From the NCBI GenBank assembly GCA_932294295.1, contig OW028573.1, positions 57,885,829-57,949,828 of the forward strand: a stretch of 64,000 bases of DNA, given 5' to 3'. The position numbers and the translations under genes are program-made. Positions 1-12,600 of this stretch are shown in pieces; positions within the stretch are counted from its first letter, which is position 1, and the number at the start of each line of letters is the position of its first letter. Source of the DNA: Alitta virens (lineage: Eukaryota; Annelida; Polychaeta; Phyllodocida; Nereididae). The notes beneath the pieces are model-generated. The model saw only the letters and a list, made by a program, of their open reading frames with translations, was not told the origin of the DNA and did not search any database.

Positions 1-685
1 TATGCTGCAGCAGCCACCGCTGCATAAGGCTGCCATTCACGTTTGTTCATTCCTTCCTCGTAATCTGCAATACCTCGGATGATGGCAAAGTTCTCTGTTC
101 GGTTGCCTTCCACTGAGTCCATAACTGCATGGAAGCCACAGTCAATGGCTTTGACTTCATTGAGCAAGGCAAAGTCTCTTCGCATGTCATCATCCTTAGC
201 GAGCATACTACCAGACCCTACCAACCCATAATGGACTACTGGTCTCCCAGGGAATCGTGCACGCATGGAACCATCTGATGGTGCAGGATGTTGTATTTCA
301 ACCTGACGATCCTCTATTGAGCGGAACATGCGGTCCGTTTCCGTCTTTGGTCTGTAGAATCTGGAATCGACTTTGCTGAGGTCATCCATGGCTTCTTCCA
401 AGTATGACAACCACTCGGGCATCTCTGTCTCATCCTCACCCTGGCGTTCACCCACAAGGTTTTCGATCACATCTTCTTTGCAGTTCCAACTCTGAGTGTT
501 GAAACTTAATGTACCACTGGGGTCGGCCTCTGTGCCATTACAATACAGGTACACTGGACCACAGTTGAATTCTGGTTTTGATACCACAATATCTCCCAAA
601 CGGACGTGTTTCATGTCATCCATGGGGTTAGGTACTCCTCCACCAACGCCTATTAGGAACACGTACTCCACACGACCAAAAGTAC
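1..685 (-). CDS. Exon 16 (partial): core of nucleoside-phosphorylase-like domain
   Basis: The acceptor is TTTTTTCCAG; the exon is open to the window edge (228 codons). It has the Gly-rich loop Ile-Gly-Val-Gly-Gly-Gly-Val-Pro and Arg-Leu-Gly-Asp-Ile-Val-Val. Near the edge come Ile-Arg-Gly-Ile-Ala-Asp-Tyr and Glu-Trp-Gln-Pro-Tyr-Ala-Ala, signature blocks of the eukaryotic nucleoside phosphorylase domain family (PNP_UDP_1 type) often fused to signalling modules. Where purine phosphorylases and MTA/SAH nucleosidases have a Met-Glu pair for the ribose, this reads Val-Met-Asp-Ser-Val-Glu-Gly-Asn-Arg, so catalysis is uncertain. About 100 residues of insert separate the Gly loop from the C-terminal blocks. 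The last helix and stop lie outside the window. Confidence 0.85.
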
Positions 686-3600
686 CTGGAAAAAATAGAG
701 TCATCATGGGATTGGAAAGAATCCAGACTGTAAAATTTATTATTTAAATGTAGGAAAAGTGTGATAGCATTAATGCAGTCAATGCATACCAAGCATTCTT
801 GTAACTGTGTTTCCAGCTGCTACCATAGCATTTTCTCCATGTCCAATTCTAGGCAATTTGGTGCTGACAACTTTGTGAGGTCCAATCTGACCAATAGTGT
901 AAACTGTACCTTCACCTTTAATGTAAAACAATTACAAGAGTTATGATGCCTATTGATAAGATTATACAAAATTACGAGGGAGAGAAACTTTAACGACAAT
1001 CAAATGGGTAACCTATCACAAAATGATACATTTGTCATTGGCTTAATGTATTAATTGCTAATTAATCAACAAAAAGCGTACAGTAGGAAAATAAAATAGT
1101 GTGAACATTGAAAAATAAGACATTACATTTCATCCTTAGAACCTTAGAATAAGCACCTTAGCACCAGTAAATTGAAATTATTCACATAAATAAACTATCT
1201 TTTATGGAATAACTTAACTTCATTTATTGTGAGAGTAAATTTTAAGGAGCAGCAATGGTGATACTTTTATGAGCCTCACCTTCTGTTTTGTATTTTACAT
1301 ATGTGGTCTTGTTGTCCATCATGGCATCAACTGCAAGTTTTTCTGAGAACAACAACGTTACTATAGCAACCCTTGGCTGCTCATGTGATGGCAGCATGGG
1401 CATTTGGTCCACAACTTGTACTTCTGCAACAAAAATTAAAAAAATTGTCATTTGACCTTCAACCTCATAGTCTGGTACGCAAATGTCATTTGCACAATTT
1501 TTCACTCGATCTAGCCAGACATAAAATGCACAATAACAACTGCAACAGCTATAGACCATTACTACTATATTCGCATTATCCGTATAAAGCATTTCATGCC
1601 AATATACATGCAAATGAAAATGTAGCAGATGTGATTTACACCATACGTTTTGTCCTATTACTACATCATCACAAATTAAGAGAACCATCGAATGTTAACA
1701 TGTCAGGCACGTATACTAACTATGTTGTTTCTTAGGTGAAACCCTTCTCTTCTTTGGTTTGACTTTAGGTTTGAATGTGAGTTTTTCTCCATCATCTAGC
1801 TGAGCGTTAATTTCCTTGTGCACTTCACCAGCTATTGTCTCCACAGCAGCCTCTACTACAGTTGTCTCTTCCATCGCTCGTTCAGTTGTTATACTGCCTC
1901 TGCAGTGAATTTAAAAAAAAACATATAAGTTCAATTTGATATCTCAAAATAATTGCAGTATTTATACTTCAATGATTTTCAGGTCATCCAACAAACCTCC
2001 TCTCATCATCCTCCTCTTCGTCATCAGCCTGACTCCATGCAGACATTCGTTTGTCATCATCATCCGGTCCTGGCGTTTCTGGTTCTGGGGGCAGGGTATG
2101 CACTCGGGCCCATTTGTCCTTGTCCAGTTCTTGAGCCAATCCCTTCTCCCTCAACTCACCCAGCATCATGCCTACCAGTGGTTTGTCTGTGTCGGGTGTG
2201 TTTGTTTCTCTAAAAATAATAACATGGTCATTTTACTGCTAGCGGTCACCCACATTTCCACATTTGCTACTATTTAGCATCCAGTAGATGTAAACTGCAA
2301 CATTTCAATTTTCTGGTCAGGATCTTTTTGTTGAAATTTGACCTGTTATTATGAGAAATCCAGTTATTTACCCACCAACAACTACTAAGTGATACGTAAA
2401 CATTATTGTTAACTTTGCCATAATTGAATACTACTCACTTCATAATGGTTTTAACATGGATAACATTGGGGAATGCATCCTCCAACAGCTGAAGTATCTT
2501 GGCCTTGCGAGCCACCCAGATGATCTTCTTGCCTCGGCTGCCCAGTTTGAATCCATCTCCAATTGGGGGATAACTGCTCTCTTCGATAATCTCTTCAGTT
2601 GGCATGCCTGGAGACAAGGGTGGTGAACCTGGGGACAATGTTACTTTGCCCTCGGCCAGAAGTCGCTCTGCCTCCTTGGGGTCAATCTCCTTTCCATCAG
2701 GGCCATCTGAAACATTAATTGGAAACATTGGTGATATCATAGCCAAAGTAATTTTGAAGCTTCAATGAATGCACTTAAAAAATCTGGAAATTATCACACA
2801 ACAGATTGCAATTACTTTTTAGCTACACAATCATTACTACACAACCGGTGTGAATCATGACCGTGTGGACAATGCATTTGAAACGATGCAAAAAAGTGGT
2901 TTGTTTCTTATATTGTTCATTAATTTAGATTTGTTATTACATTAAAATCCATAATGTCACATGTAAACAAAACCATCAACCAATCCTTCAAAACATAAAA
3001 TAACCATTCCAAGACAATTCCAGGCAATGAAAATATTATAAAGTATGAAACTTTAGTAGCACTGAAACTTATCGTACAGACAACAGTGCGACGAACAGTA
3101 GTCGTTTTCACAGTCACCCTCTTGTGAACCTCAATGCCATCTTGAATTTCATGTTTCTCCGATGTGGTTGATTTTGTGTAGACTTGTCCATCAGCTCCAA
3201 TTGACAATTCCCCTGCAAATATAATCCTCCACCAATAAGAAATATGTCCTACACCTTCAGCGAACTTAACATAATTGTAAATAAAAACGACTGTTGGTCA
3301 AATATAATCACTTCACTATTTTTATGTTTGAATAATCATGCGATTTTGTGTATTTGTGTACCAGTGTGCTTGTTTATGCATGTAATTTTAAAATTTTTGG
3401 CACTTGATTAAAGATTTTTGATTGGCACAACAAGCTGACCAACAGGAAATGAAATTTCAGCAAAAAAGTACAAGAAAAACTCAAAATTCTCAACAAATGC
3501 ATTGCTTTAAAACTTCTCTATGTGTGATAATAAATGCTAACTTGTGTGGACAATGCATTTGAAAAGAATGATAACATAATATTCTTTCAAATAATATAAA

Positions 3601-6600
3601 ATGAAAAATACCAAAACAATATCAAACTGCTACCAAATCTGTAACTCACTTCTAAAAGTGTCAAACACACAACCAAATCAAATGTAAACAAAGAATCACA
3701 ACAGAGCCACACACCATGAAAACTGCAATTTCATTGAAAATGGTTGCAAATACCTGTTTTTGTTTTATCAGCAGTAACAGCACTAGCCATTTTTGTAGGA
3801 GTAAAATCTGCATGAGCTGCATTAACAACCTTTTTCAAATCAGAGTGGTCACTTTCTGACATAACTGTATCAGCTGTATCAGCTTCGACTGTTTCAGTAT
3901 CCACCGGCGTATCAGGATAAGTTTCAGCACTGGCTTTCTCATTTTCAGCTGCATTAGCAACAGCAGCTTTTGCAAACCTCTTGAATCTCAGATGAAGAGG
4001 AAAGCAACAACCTAGACTCTCCATGATTTAATATAGCAGAGCTGGTTTAGCGATAATGTAATTTTTAGCTAACATTCCTGAGCTTAACACGCGAACATTT
4101 TAGGTCAACTTCGCCAGTGACGTGTCCGAGTAAGGTGATGAGATTGCAGCCTGACTTTGAATAACAAACAATTTCACTCCAGCATCTAGTTATGTATGTG
4201 CAATTTATAAAGGAATTAAAACATCAATACGTTGTATCTATACATAACGATTGACCTCACGTTTTGAAAGACAAATACTGTTCTTCACATACTGTGCGCT
4301 ATAAAGATAGATTTGCCAGATGTTAGGCAAGTTTTATAAATAATCAATATTCAAATCACAGATGCTGATTCACCATTTTAGTGAAACATGCAGTTTAGCT
4401 AGTAACTGTAAATGCTGAACGGCCTCTGCTTGAATAAAAGAATCATAAAACCTACCAGTCCTGAGTATAAAACATTGAGAAATTCCTTAAAATTCTTTAA
4501 ATTTCACGCTTTTACAAACTAAAGATCTTTGTGTTGATCAATACCATTCTGCTTAAGACAGTGAAAACAAAACAAACAAATATCAGCCCATTTCCAGGTG
4601 CTCAAATTCAGTGTGTGGGTGTGAAAAAGTAGCATGTGACTCCATCATAAAAGTACCAATGTAAGTAAACAAACTCATTAAATTAAATTGAAATATATTG
4701 CCCTGTGGCAATAATAATGAAGAATACATATATATGGTAAAAATAAACCAAAAATTAATAATAAATTTGCTTATATTGTAATTAATAGAATACTGTTAGA
4801 TTAACCTATACAGTATACATTTAGTGTGAAGGTAATTTGTCGTATTTTATGATGGTGTCAAGGTGAAATTCTGGGTTATTGATACAAAGCATACCAGTCT
4901 TGTCCTCAGGCAATACACACACGTAGAGCATATTGTCTTTTCCATACACTGTTTGAGTCTCTCCTTATAATGGGGGTAACAAGTCCAAGCATCAATACAT
5001 GTGTGTATGATTAGATTAACATTAAAAATATGAGTATATACTGCAACTAAAATCAATCACTGGGCAACAGTAGGCATTCAGTCACAACATTTATGGTAAT
5101 ATGTTAGGCTTAACAATCAGCAAAAGCATTGACTAAATTGCATAAATAAATCATCACAGTTAAGTTTGTTTAGCAAAATGATTATGTGAGTGATTGTGTA
5201 ATCCATCAACATCAAGCAGAAATTAGTGATTTTTTTAAATGTTAACCTCAAACAGAGCACATGCAAGATTAAATGATTATATACTTTTATAACAGCCAAC
5301 AAACGTATATGGACATTAAACATTATGCAATTAGACCACCATATAGCTGCCATACCTCTCTTATATCTCTCCACAAGTTCTGGATCTCCAGACACCACAT
5401 ACTGAGTTTGAATGTGACCCTCTTGGCCTGGAATGGTTATTGTTCTCTCACCCAGGGAGTCCTTCAGTTCTTGTGCTGAAGTCTCAACCACCACTGCAGA
5501 AAAAAGACATATCATGAAGTAACATGGCGATAGACAAAGTCTAGCACTTTAAGCACGAGCCAATGATGTTTTATACGTACAGGCTTTCTCTGGTGACTCG
5601 ATCTCCAAAGTTTTGCCAGGGACAGATCCAACAAGTATAGATGAGTCTCGCTTCTCTTCAATAATAACATCATCATCAGATATATCAGACCGTCTCTTTA
5701 TACCAATCAAAACAGCCTTATCCTTCTCCTTGTCCTTTTCTTTCTTGCCCTTTATGGGTGACTTTTCTTTCGGAGTCTTGTCTTTCTTTGCTTTCTCTTT
5801 CTTCTTGTCCTTGTCCTTTCCTTCTTCTGCACTGGATATGGAACTCAAACTTTCTGATTTCTTGCGAGAGAAGAATCCAAATGATGTGCGCTTCTTCTTG
5901 TCTTTCTTGTCCTTTTCTTTGTTAGAATCCTTTGAAGAATTATGTTCATCTTCCTTCTCCTTTTCAGCCTTTTCTTTTTTCTTTTTCTTGTCACCTTCCA
6001 AGGAGCCTTCAGATGTTGTGCTTTCAGTTCGTTTCCTGCCGAATGAAAATCCAAATGAAGCGCGCTTCTTTTCTTTTTCTTTCTTTTCCTTCTTTTTATC
6101 TTTCTCTTCCTTGCTTGTATCCAACTTAGCGGAGACACCAACATCAACTTCCTTTGCGATGATTTCAACGTCTTTCTTATCCTTTTCTTCTTTTTCTTTT
6201 TCTGCCTTCTCCTTAGCTTTTCTTTCCTTTTCAAGCCGCTTCCTTTCAGCCTTTTCTCGCTTTTCTCTCTCCTTCTTCTCCTTCTTCAGCTTCTTTTTCA
6301 GTTCTTTCTTCTCCTTCTTTTCTCTCTTCTTTCTTTCCTTTTCAGCTTTCTTCCTGTCCCTCTCCTCTTGTGTTAATGATTCATCATCACTGGAGCTAGA
6401 GCTTGAGCTGGTTCCTTCTTTCTTCTTTTTCTCTAGACCAGATGTAACTGTGACACCCTCCTCAATAACAATCTCCTTTTGCCTCTCTTTCTTTTCCTTC
6501 TTCTTTCTCTCTTTGTCTGCCTTCTTTTTCTCTATTTCTTCAGGGGATAAGGCTTCCTCATCGCTTGAACTTGAACTGGAGCTAGTGCTGGGACGCCTTA

Positions 6601-9600
6601 CCTTCAATTTCTTCTCTTTCTTAAGTTTCTTCTTCAAAACTTTCTTTTCCTTCTTTTCTCTCTTCTTCCTTTCTTTTTCTGCCTTCTTCCTTTCCTTTGC
6701 TACTTTTTCTTGAGACTTTTTCCTCTCCTTTTCTGCCTTCTTTCTTTCTTTTTCTGCTAGGGTCAATGCCTCATCCTCACTTGAACTGGAGCTGGAACTG
6801 GAAGAACTAGAGCTAGAACTGGAGCTGGAACTGGAACTGCTGGTGCTGTCTGACCTCTTTCTTCCAATTGCACCAACAACTGCAACATCTCTTGTTCTTT
6901 TGTCTTTCTTTTGATCATCATCTTCCGGTTCTTTTTCTCTTACAACCTCAAATCCACTTGCATATGAAACTGCATAATCTTGGCCGGTTAAGTCAATTTC
7001 CTTCTTAATTTCTGGACGCAACTCTTTCTCAACTTTAGCAGGTTCTTCAGCCTGGTAGACTTTCACCATATCTGGACCACTTGTAGCACTAACAGTCAAC
7101 TCTTTTTCCAGAGGTACTTTTTCCTTGATTTCCTTGGTTGTTCTCTTTGCAGCCTTTTCTTGTTTCTCTTGTTCCTTCTTCAATTTCTCCTTCAAAAGCT
7201 TCTCCTCTTTTCTTGCTTTGTCATCCAGTAGTTTAGCTTCCTTCTCCAGCTTCTTCTTTTCCTGCTTAACCCTCTTCTTCTCTTCCTTCTTCTCTTTCTT
7301 GATGCGATCTTTCTCTTCTTTGGTGAGTCCTTCATCTTCACTTGAACTTGAACTGGAGCTTGAACTGCTGCTGGTGCTCTCTGAACGCTTTCTTCCAAAT
7401 ATTCCAAAGGATGTCCTCTTCTTCTTGTCTTTATCTTGGTGTTCTTTCTCTTTCTTCTCCTTTGGTTTCTTCTCCTTGTCCTTTTTCTCCTTTTCTTTCT
7501 TTTCCTTGTCCTTGGCATCTTTTTCCTTTGGTTCTTTGGTGACTTCAACCTCACTTTTAACAGTAATGCCCTCTTCAATAACAATTTCATCTTGCTTTCC
7601 CTGCTTAGGACTTTCTCCACGTTTCAGTTTCTCTTCCTTCTCTTTCTTAGCCTTTTCTTCCTTTTCTTTCTTTTTCTTTTCTTTCTTGGCTTTCTTCTCT
7701 TTTTCCTTTTCTTCCTTTTCTCTCTTCTTCTTTTCCTTCTTTAGTTTCTTCTCAAGTTCTTTCTTTTCTTTCTTTTCCTTCTTCAGACGTTCTTGTTCAT
7801 CCACAGGCAGTGCTTTGAAAACTTCATCTTCCTCATCTTCACTAGAGCTAGAGCTAGAACTAGAGCTGGAACTAGAACTGGAGCTAGAACTTGAAGAACT
7901 AGAGCTGCTGGTGCTATCTGAACGTTTCCTACCAAACAAACCAAATGATGCTCTGTCCTTCTTCTTCTTATCTTTTTCTTGTTTTTCCTTCTTACCTTTC
8001 TTGTCTTTCTCTTTTGATTTATCCAAATCATCATCCTTAATGTCTTTGGTAACATCAGCACCACTACTCACAGTAATCTCAAGATCTCTCTCAACTGGAT
8101 CATATTCCTTGGCTCCAGCCTCTCTCTTCACTCTTTCTTCAATCACTTTCTCAACTTTATCGTCTTCCTGGTATTCTCTAACCAACTCAGGGCCACTGCT
8201 TACAGTAAATTCAAGGTCCCTATCATCTGGTCCAATTACAAATGCTCCTTTGTCCTTCTTAACCTTTGGTTCCTTTTCTTTCTTGATTTTGCTTTCCTTC
8301 TCTTCCTTCTTGGGTTTTTCTTCTTTTTCTTTTTTCTTCTTTTCCTTTTTGGCCTTCTTTTGCTTCTCTTTTTCTTCTTTCTCTTTCTGCTTCTTTTCCT
8401 TCTTTAATTTCTTATCCAGATCCTTCTTTTCTTTCTTTTCCTTCTTCAGACGTTCTCTTTCATCTACTGGCAAAGCTTTCCAGGCTTCATCTTCTTCACT
8501 AGAGCTAGAGCTGGAGCTAGAGCTGGAACTAGAACTAGAACTGCTTGTGCTGTCAGATCGTTTTCTGCCAAACAAACCAAAGGAAGATCTGTCCTTCTTC
8601 TTCTTATCATTCTCGGCCTTCTCCTTTTTAGGTTTCTTTTCTTTCACCTTCTTTTCTTTCTCTTTCTTTTTATCATCATCCTTATATTCCTTTGTTACAT
8701 CAACACCACTGCTGACTGTAATATCCAAGTCCTTGCGCACAGGTTTCAGGTCCATTGCTCCTCCTTCAATTATTATTTCCTTTTGCTTTTCCTTCTTGGG
8801 TTTATCCTCCTTTTCCTTCTTAACCTTTTCCTCTTTCTTTGACTTTTCTTTCTCTGAACTAGAACTGCTTGTACTGTCTGATCTCTTCCTTCCAAACCCA
8901 AAATTGAATGACTTGTCTTTCTTAAGTTTCTTTGGTTTTTCCTTCTTTTCCTTCTTTTCCTTCTCTTTCTTGTCCTTTTCTTTCTTGTCATCATCACCTT
9001 GATGTTCTCTGATAACATCGGTTCCACTGCTGACAGTTATTTCCAAATCTTTATTAATTGGTTCAATCTGTACATCTCCTTTATCCTTCTCTTTCTTCAG
9101 TTTCTCTTCTTTTTCTTTCTTCAGTCTTTCCTTCTCTTCTTTTTCTTTTTGTTTCTTCTCCTTCTTGGCTTTCTTTTCCCGCTCTTTCTTCTCCTTCTTT
9201 TCCTTCTTTCGTCTTTCCTTCTCTGCTGCATCAATACTGGGATCATCCTCACTAGAGCTGGAACTGGAACTAGAGCTTGAACTAGAACTACTAGTACTAT
9301 CAGACCTCTTTCTCCCAAATCCAAATGTGAACGACTTGTCCTTCTTGTCCTTCTCTGCCTTCTCTTTCTTGGCTTTCTTTTCCTTCTCTTTCTTCTGTTT
9401 GTCATCACCTTGATACTCTCTGACAACATCTGTTCCACTGCCGACAGTAATTTCAAAGTCTTTGTCTGCTGGTTGCAACTCGATGGCTCCTCTTTCCTTC
9501 TTCAACTTCTCTTCCTTCTCTTTTTTCAATCTTTCTTTTTCTTCCTTTTTCTTCTGCTTCTTCTCTTTCTTGGCCTTCTTTGCCTGTTCTTTCTTTTCCT

Positions 9601-12600
9601 TCTTTTCCTTCTTTCGTCTTTCTTTCTCGGCTGCATCAATACTAGGATCGTCTTCACTTGAACTTGAACTGGAACTGGAGCTGGAACTGCTTGTGCTGTG
9701 AGAACGTTTCCTTCCACCAGCCAAGACCAATGATGCCTTTTCCTTCTTTTTCCTTTCCTTTTCTGCCTTCTTTCTTTCTTTCTTAAGCTTTTTCTTTTCT
9801 TTCTTCTCTTTCTTTCTTCGCTCCTTTTCTTCAATTGTTAATGATGGGTCATCATCTTCACTTGAGCTGGAACTGGAACTACTACTGGTGCTGTCAGAGC
9901 GTTTCCTACCAAAACCAAAGTTGAACGACCAGTCCTTCTTATCCTCAGATGCATCATCTTTCTTATCTTTCTTATCCTTCTCCTTCTCTTTCTTCTCTTT
10001 GTCTTCATCCTTCTCCCTTTCCAAAGTCAGCTCCGGTGCAGCACCAAGGACCACCATCTCCACCTTGTTATCCTTTTCTTTCTTTTCTTTCTCTTTCTGT
10101 TCCTTTTCTTTCTTTTCTTTTTCCTTCTTTTCTTTTTCTTTCTTCTCCTTTTCTTTCTTTTCCTTCTCTTTCCTTTCTTTATCTTTCTTGGCCTTCTCTT
10201 TCTTTTCTTTTTCTTTCCTCTCTTTCTCTTTCTTTTCTTTTTCCTTCTTATTTTTTTCCTTCTTCTTGTCATCTTTTGGTTTCCTTACAGCTGCAACACC
10301 GACAGCTCCATCGTGAGCTTCGTACTCCACACTAGACACAGAACTCATGCTTCCTTTGTGCTGCTTCTGTACACAGAGTGGTGCTCTATCTTTGTGCTTC
10401 TTTTGATCCTCATCTGCTTGCTTATTTTTGTCGTCTTTTTCCTTCTTCCTCTTTAATGTGTCATCCTTTTCCTTTTTATCTTTGTCTGTCTCTTCCTTTG
10501 TCTTATCTTTCTTCTCCTTGGGCTCTTCTTTGGTGTCTCTTCCAGTTCCAACCAGCAAAGCTCTCTCAACTTTCATAGTCTTGTCAGGGGCATTTGCTGT
10601 GTTTATTTCCCTGACCACATCTCTGTCTTTATCATCTTTCTCTTTGTTGTCTTTCTGTTTGTCCTTCTCTTTCTTGTCTTTCTTTTGCTTGTCCTTGTCT
10701 TTTGATTTCTTGTCGTCTTTTGGCTTTACTTTGCTTTGTCTCTTACTTCTTCGGCCAAAAAGTATACTGAATCTTGTGTCTGAAACAGGTCAAAGACATA
10801 CAGGTATCAGTATGATAGTCTTCATAACAAAGTTTGTGTGTGGGGTGGGGGCCTAGCTAAGTGGTAGCGTGCTGGGCTTCCAACCACTGGGTCCCGGGTT
10901 CGATTCCCGGTCTAGCCTAAGTTGGATGGTTGCTTCATCCTTCATCTCATTGCCATGGTCCCTGCCTGTCCTAATTAGTCCAACAGGTGCAGAAATACAG
11001 GACGTAAAGCCCTAATCCACCCATCCTCATAACAAAGTGTCTCCAATTCAAAATAGCAGTAACTGCATTTTATTGTTGTCCAAGCTTAGATAAGTATTGT
11101 GAATCTTATGCAACAAGCTACTGGGTATTAATAGAGGTCATTATTTTCATCTACTGTATAACTACATCTTTCATCATTAAATGTATTCCATAAACAATAA
11201 TATTCAACACATGATTGTTACACTAGCAACATCAAGTTCAGCTTACTGCTGTCTTCAGGATCCTCTTCCTTGCTGTCTGATGATCCGTGGCTACCTCCAG
11301 ACATGCGACGCACCTTCTCAGGTGCTGAGCCGACTACTTCAATATTCTCTTGCACTTCTTTTTCCTTGTCTTCCTTCAATAACTGAGGACCATCCACTGT
11401 ACTAACTGCAATGAAATCAATTCATATCAATCATATCTTATATGACATTCATGACAACAACTGCAAAAACGTGTGGTAAAAATGTCATTGCCTACCAAAC
11501 TGCCCCGTACTGCCATTTGAACATTTTGCCATCATGAAACTGAACTGTCCATATGTGTTGCAAGCTTGCCTCTGCTGTAGCTAGCATGTCCAGCTACACA
11601 TATGGCATATCTATTTCAATCTCATCCATGTACATTTAGCAACTCAATAAAGGTATTCACCGTCTCTCACATACATTCGGTCCATATTTTACTTCAGTCT
11701 ACAGTGTTTTAAATTCAGATCTAGCTAACTTGCAACACAGTTGAAACACAACAAAGTACATCTGTCTTGTATCACAGCTGCAATCAAATGTGTGAAAAAC
11801 ATCATTTTCTTTTCTAATAAAAAGCTGACCTGACACAATTCAGCAAATCATGTTTGCCTGCATCTTTACATGCCTACCTTAAAAAAAAGCAGAATTTTAA
11901 ATGAAAGCACACCTTATAACGAATCATATAACAGTAGTATGAAGATACAACATACCTTCATCACTGTGAACACAATCTTATGCTAATATTCCTAGCTATT
12001 CCACTGTAATTCAGAAATCCATAACACAACTGATGTTTCAATACTAATAATGATGTGTCTGCAACTGAAATGACAACACTGGCATTTCTAGTGTTTATGA
12101 TGATGTTGGACAAGGACAGCCCCTGGGCATTGGCCTTTGCAACTTCAAGGTCCCTGAATCTAGATTAGTCCCTGCTATATACATTATACTTTCACGTATG
12201 CATACAACAAAATCATTACCTGTTGGATGGCTACTTAGATGCTGCCCATTTTATAAAGCAAATGAGAAACCATTCAATGTAACTAAAACTAAACGTGATA
12301 CTGATTATCCAGGCCTCACAGCATGAAAAATATGGTTAAACTCAATATTATTGAACAGCTGCAGTTTTTGAATGTATGACCTCATTCAGCTGTCCACTTA
12401 GATCTATATGAAATCTGGGCCATTTCGCTAATCATTAGAAATGCAATACTTAATATATGGCCCATGAGTCAATTATACTTTAAAAACTGTAATTTTGCTG
12501 TTATGGCATTATTATTTTAAGATAGTTTAAGGGAACAAGTAAATATTGGCAGTATATCTGCAAATTTATCCCAATGTTAATGAACAAATATACTATTTTG

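Noticed and set aside
5613..9002. Long plus-strand open frames opposite exon 8 (5613-6713, 7125-9002), Ser/Phe/Leu-rich with (Leu-Glu)n
   Set aside because: They are mirror images of the Lys/Glu and alternating-Ser codons on the minus strand. They have no splice context or domain, and the sense frame is longer and joins neighbours in phase.
10850..10925. A tRNA gene
   Set aside because: A and B boxes are present but the anticodon stem is mispaired. The unit sits inside a longer element with target duplications, so it is a SINE head.
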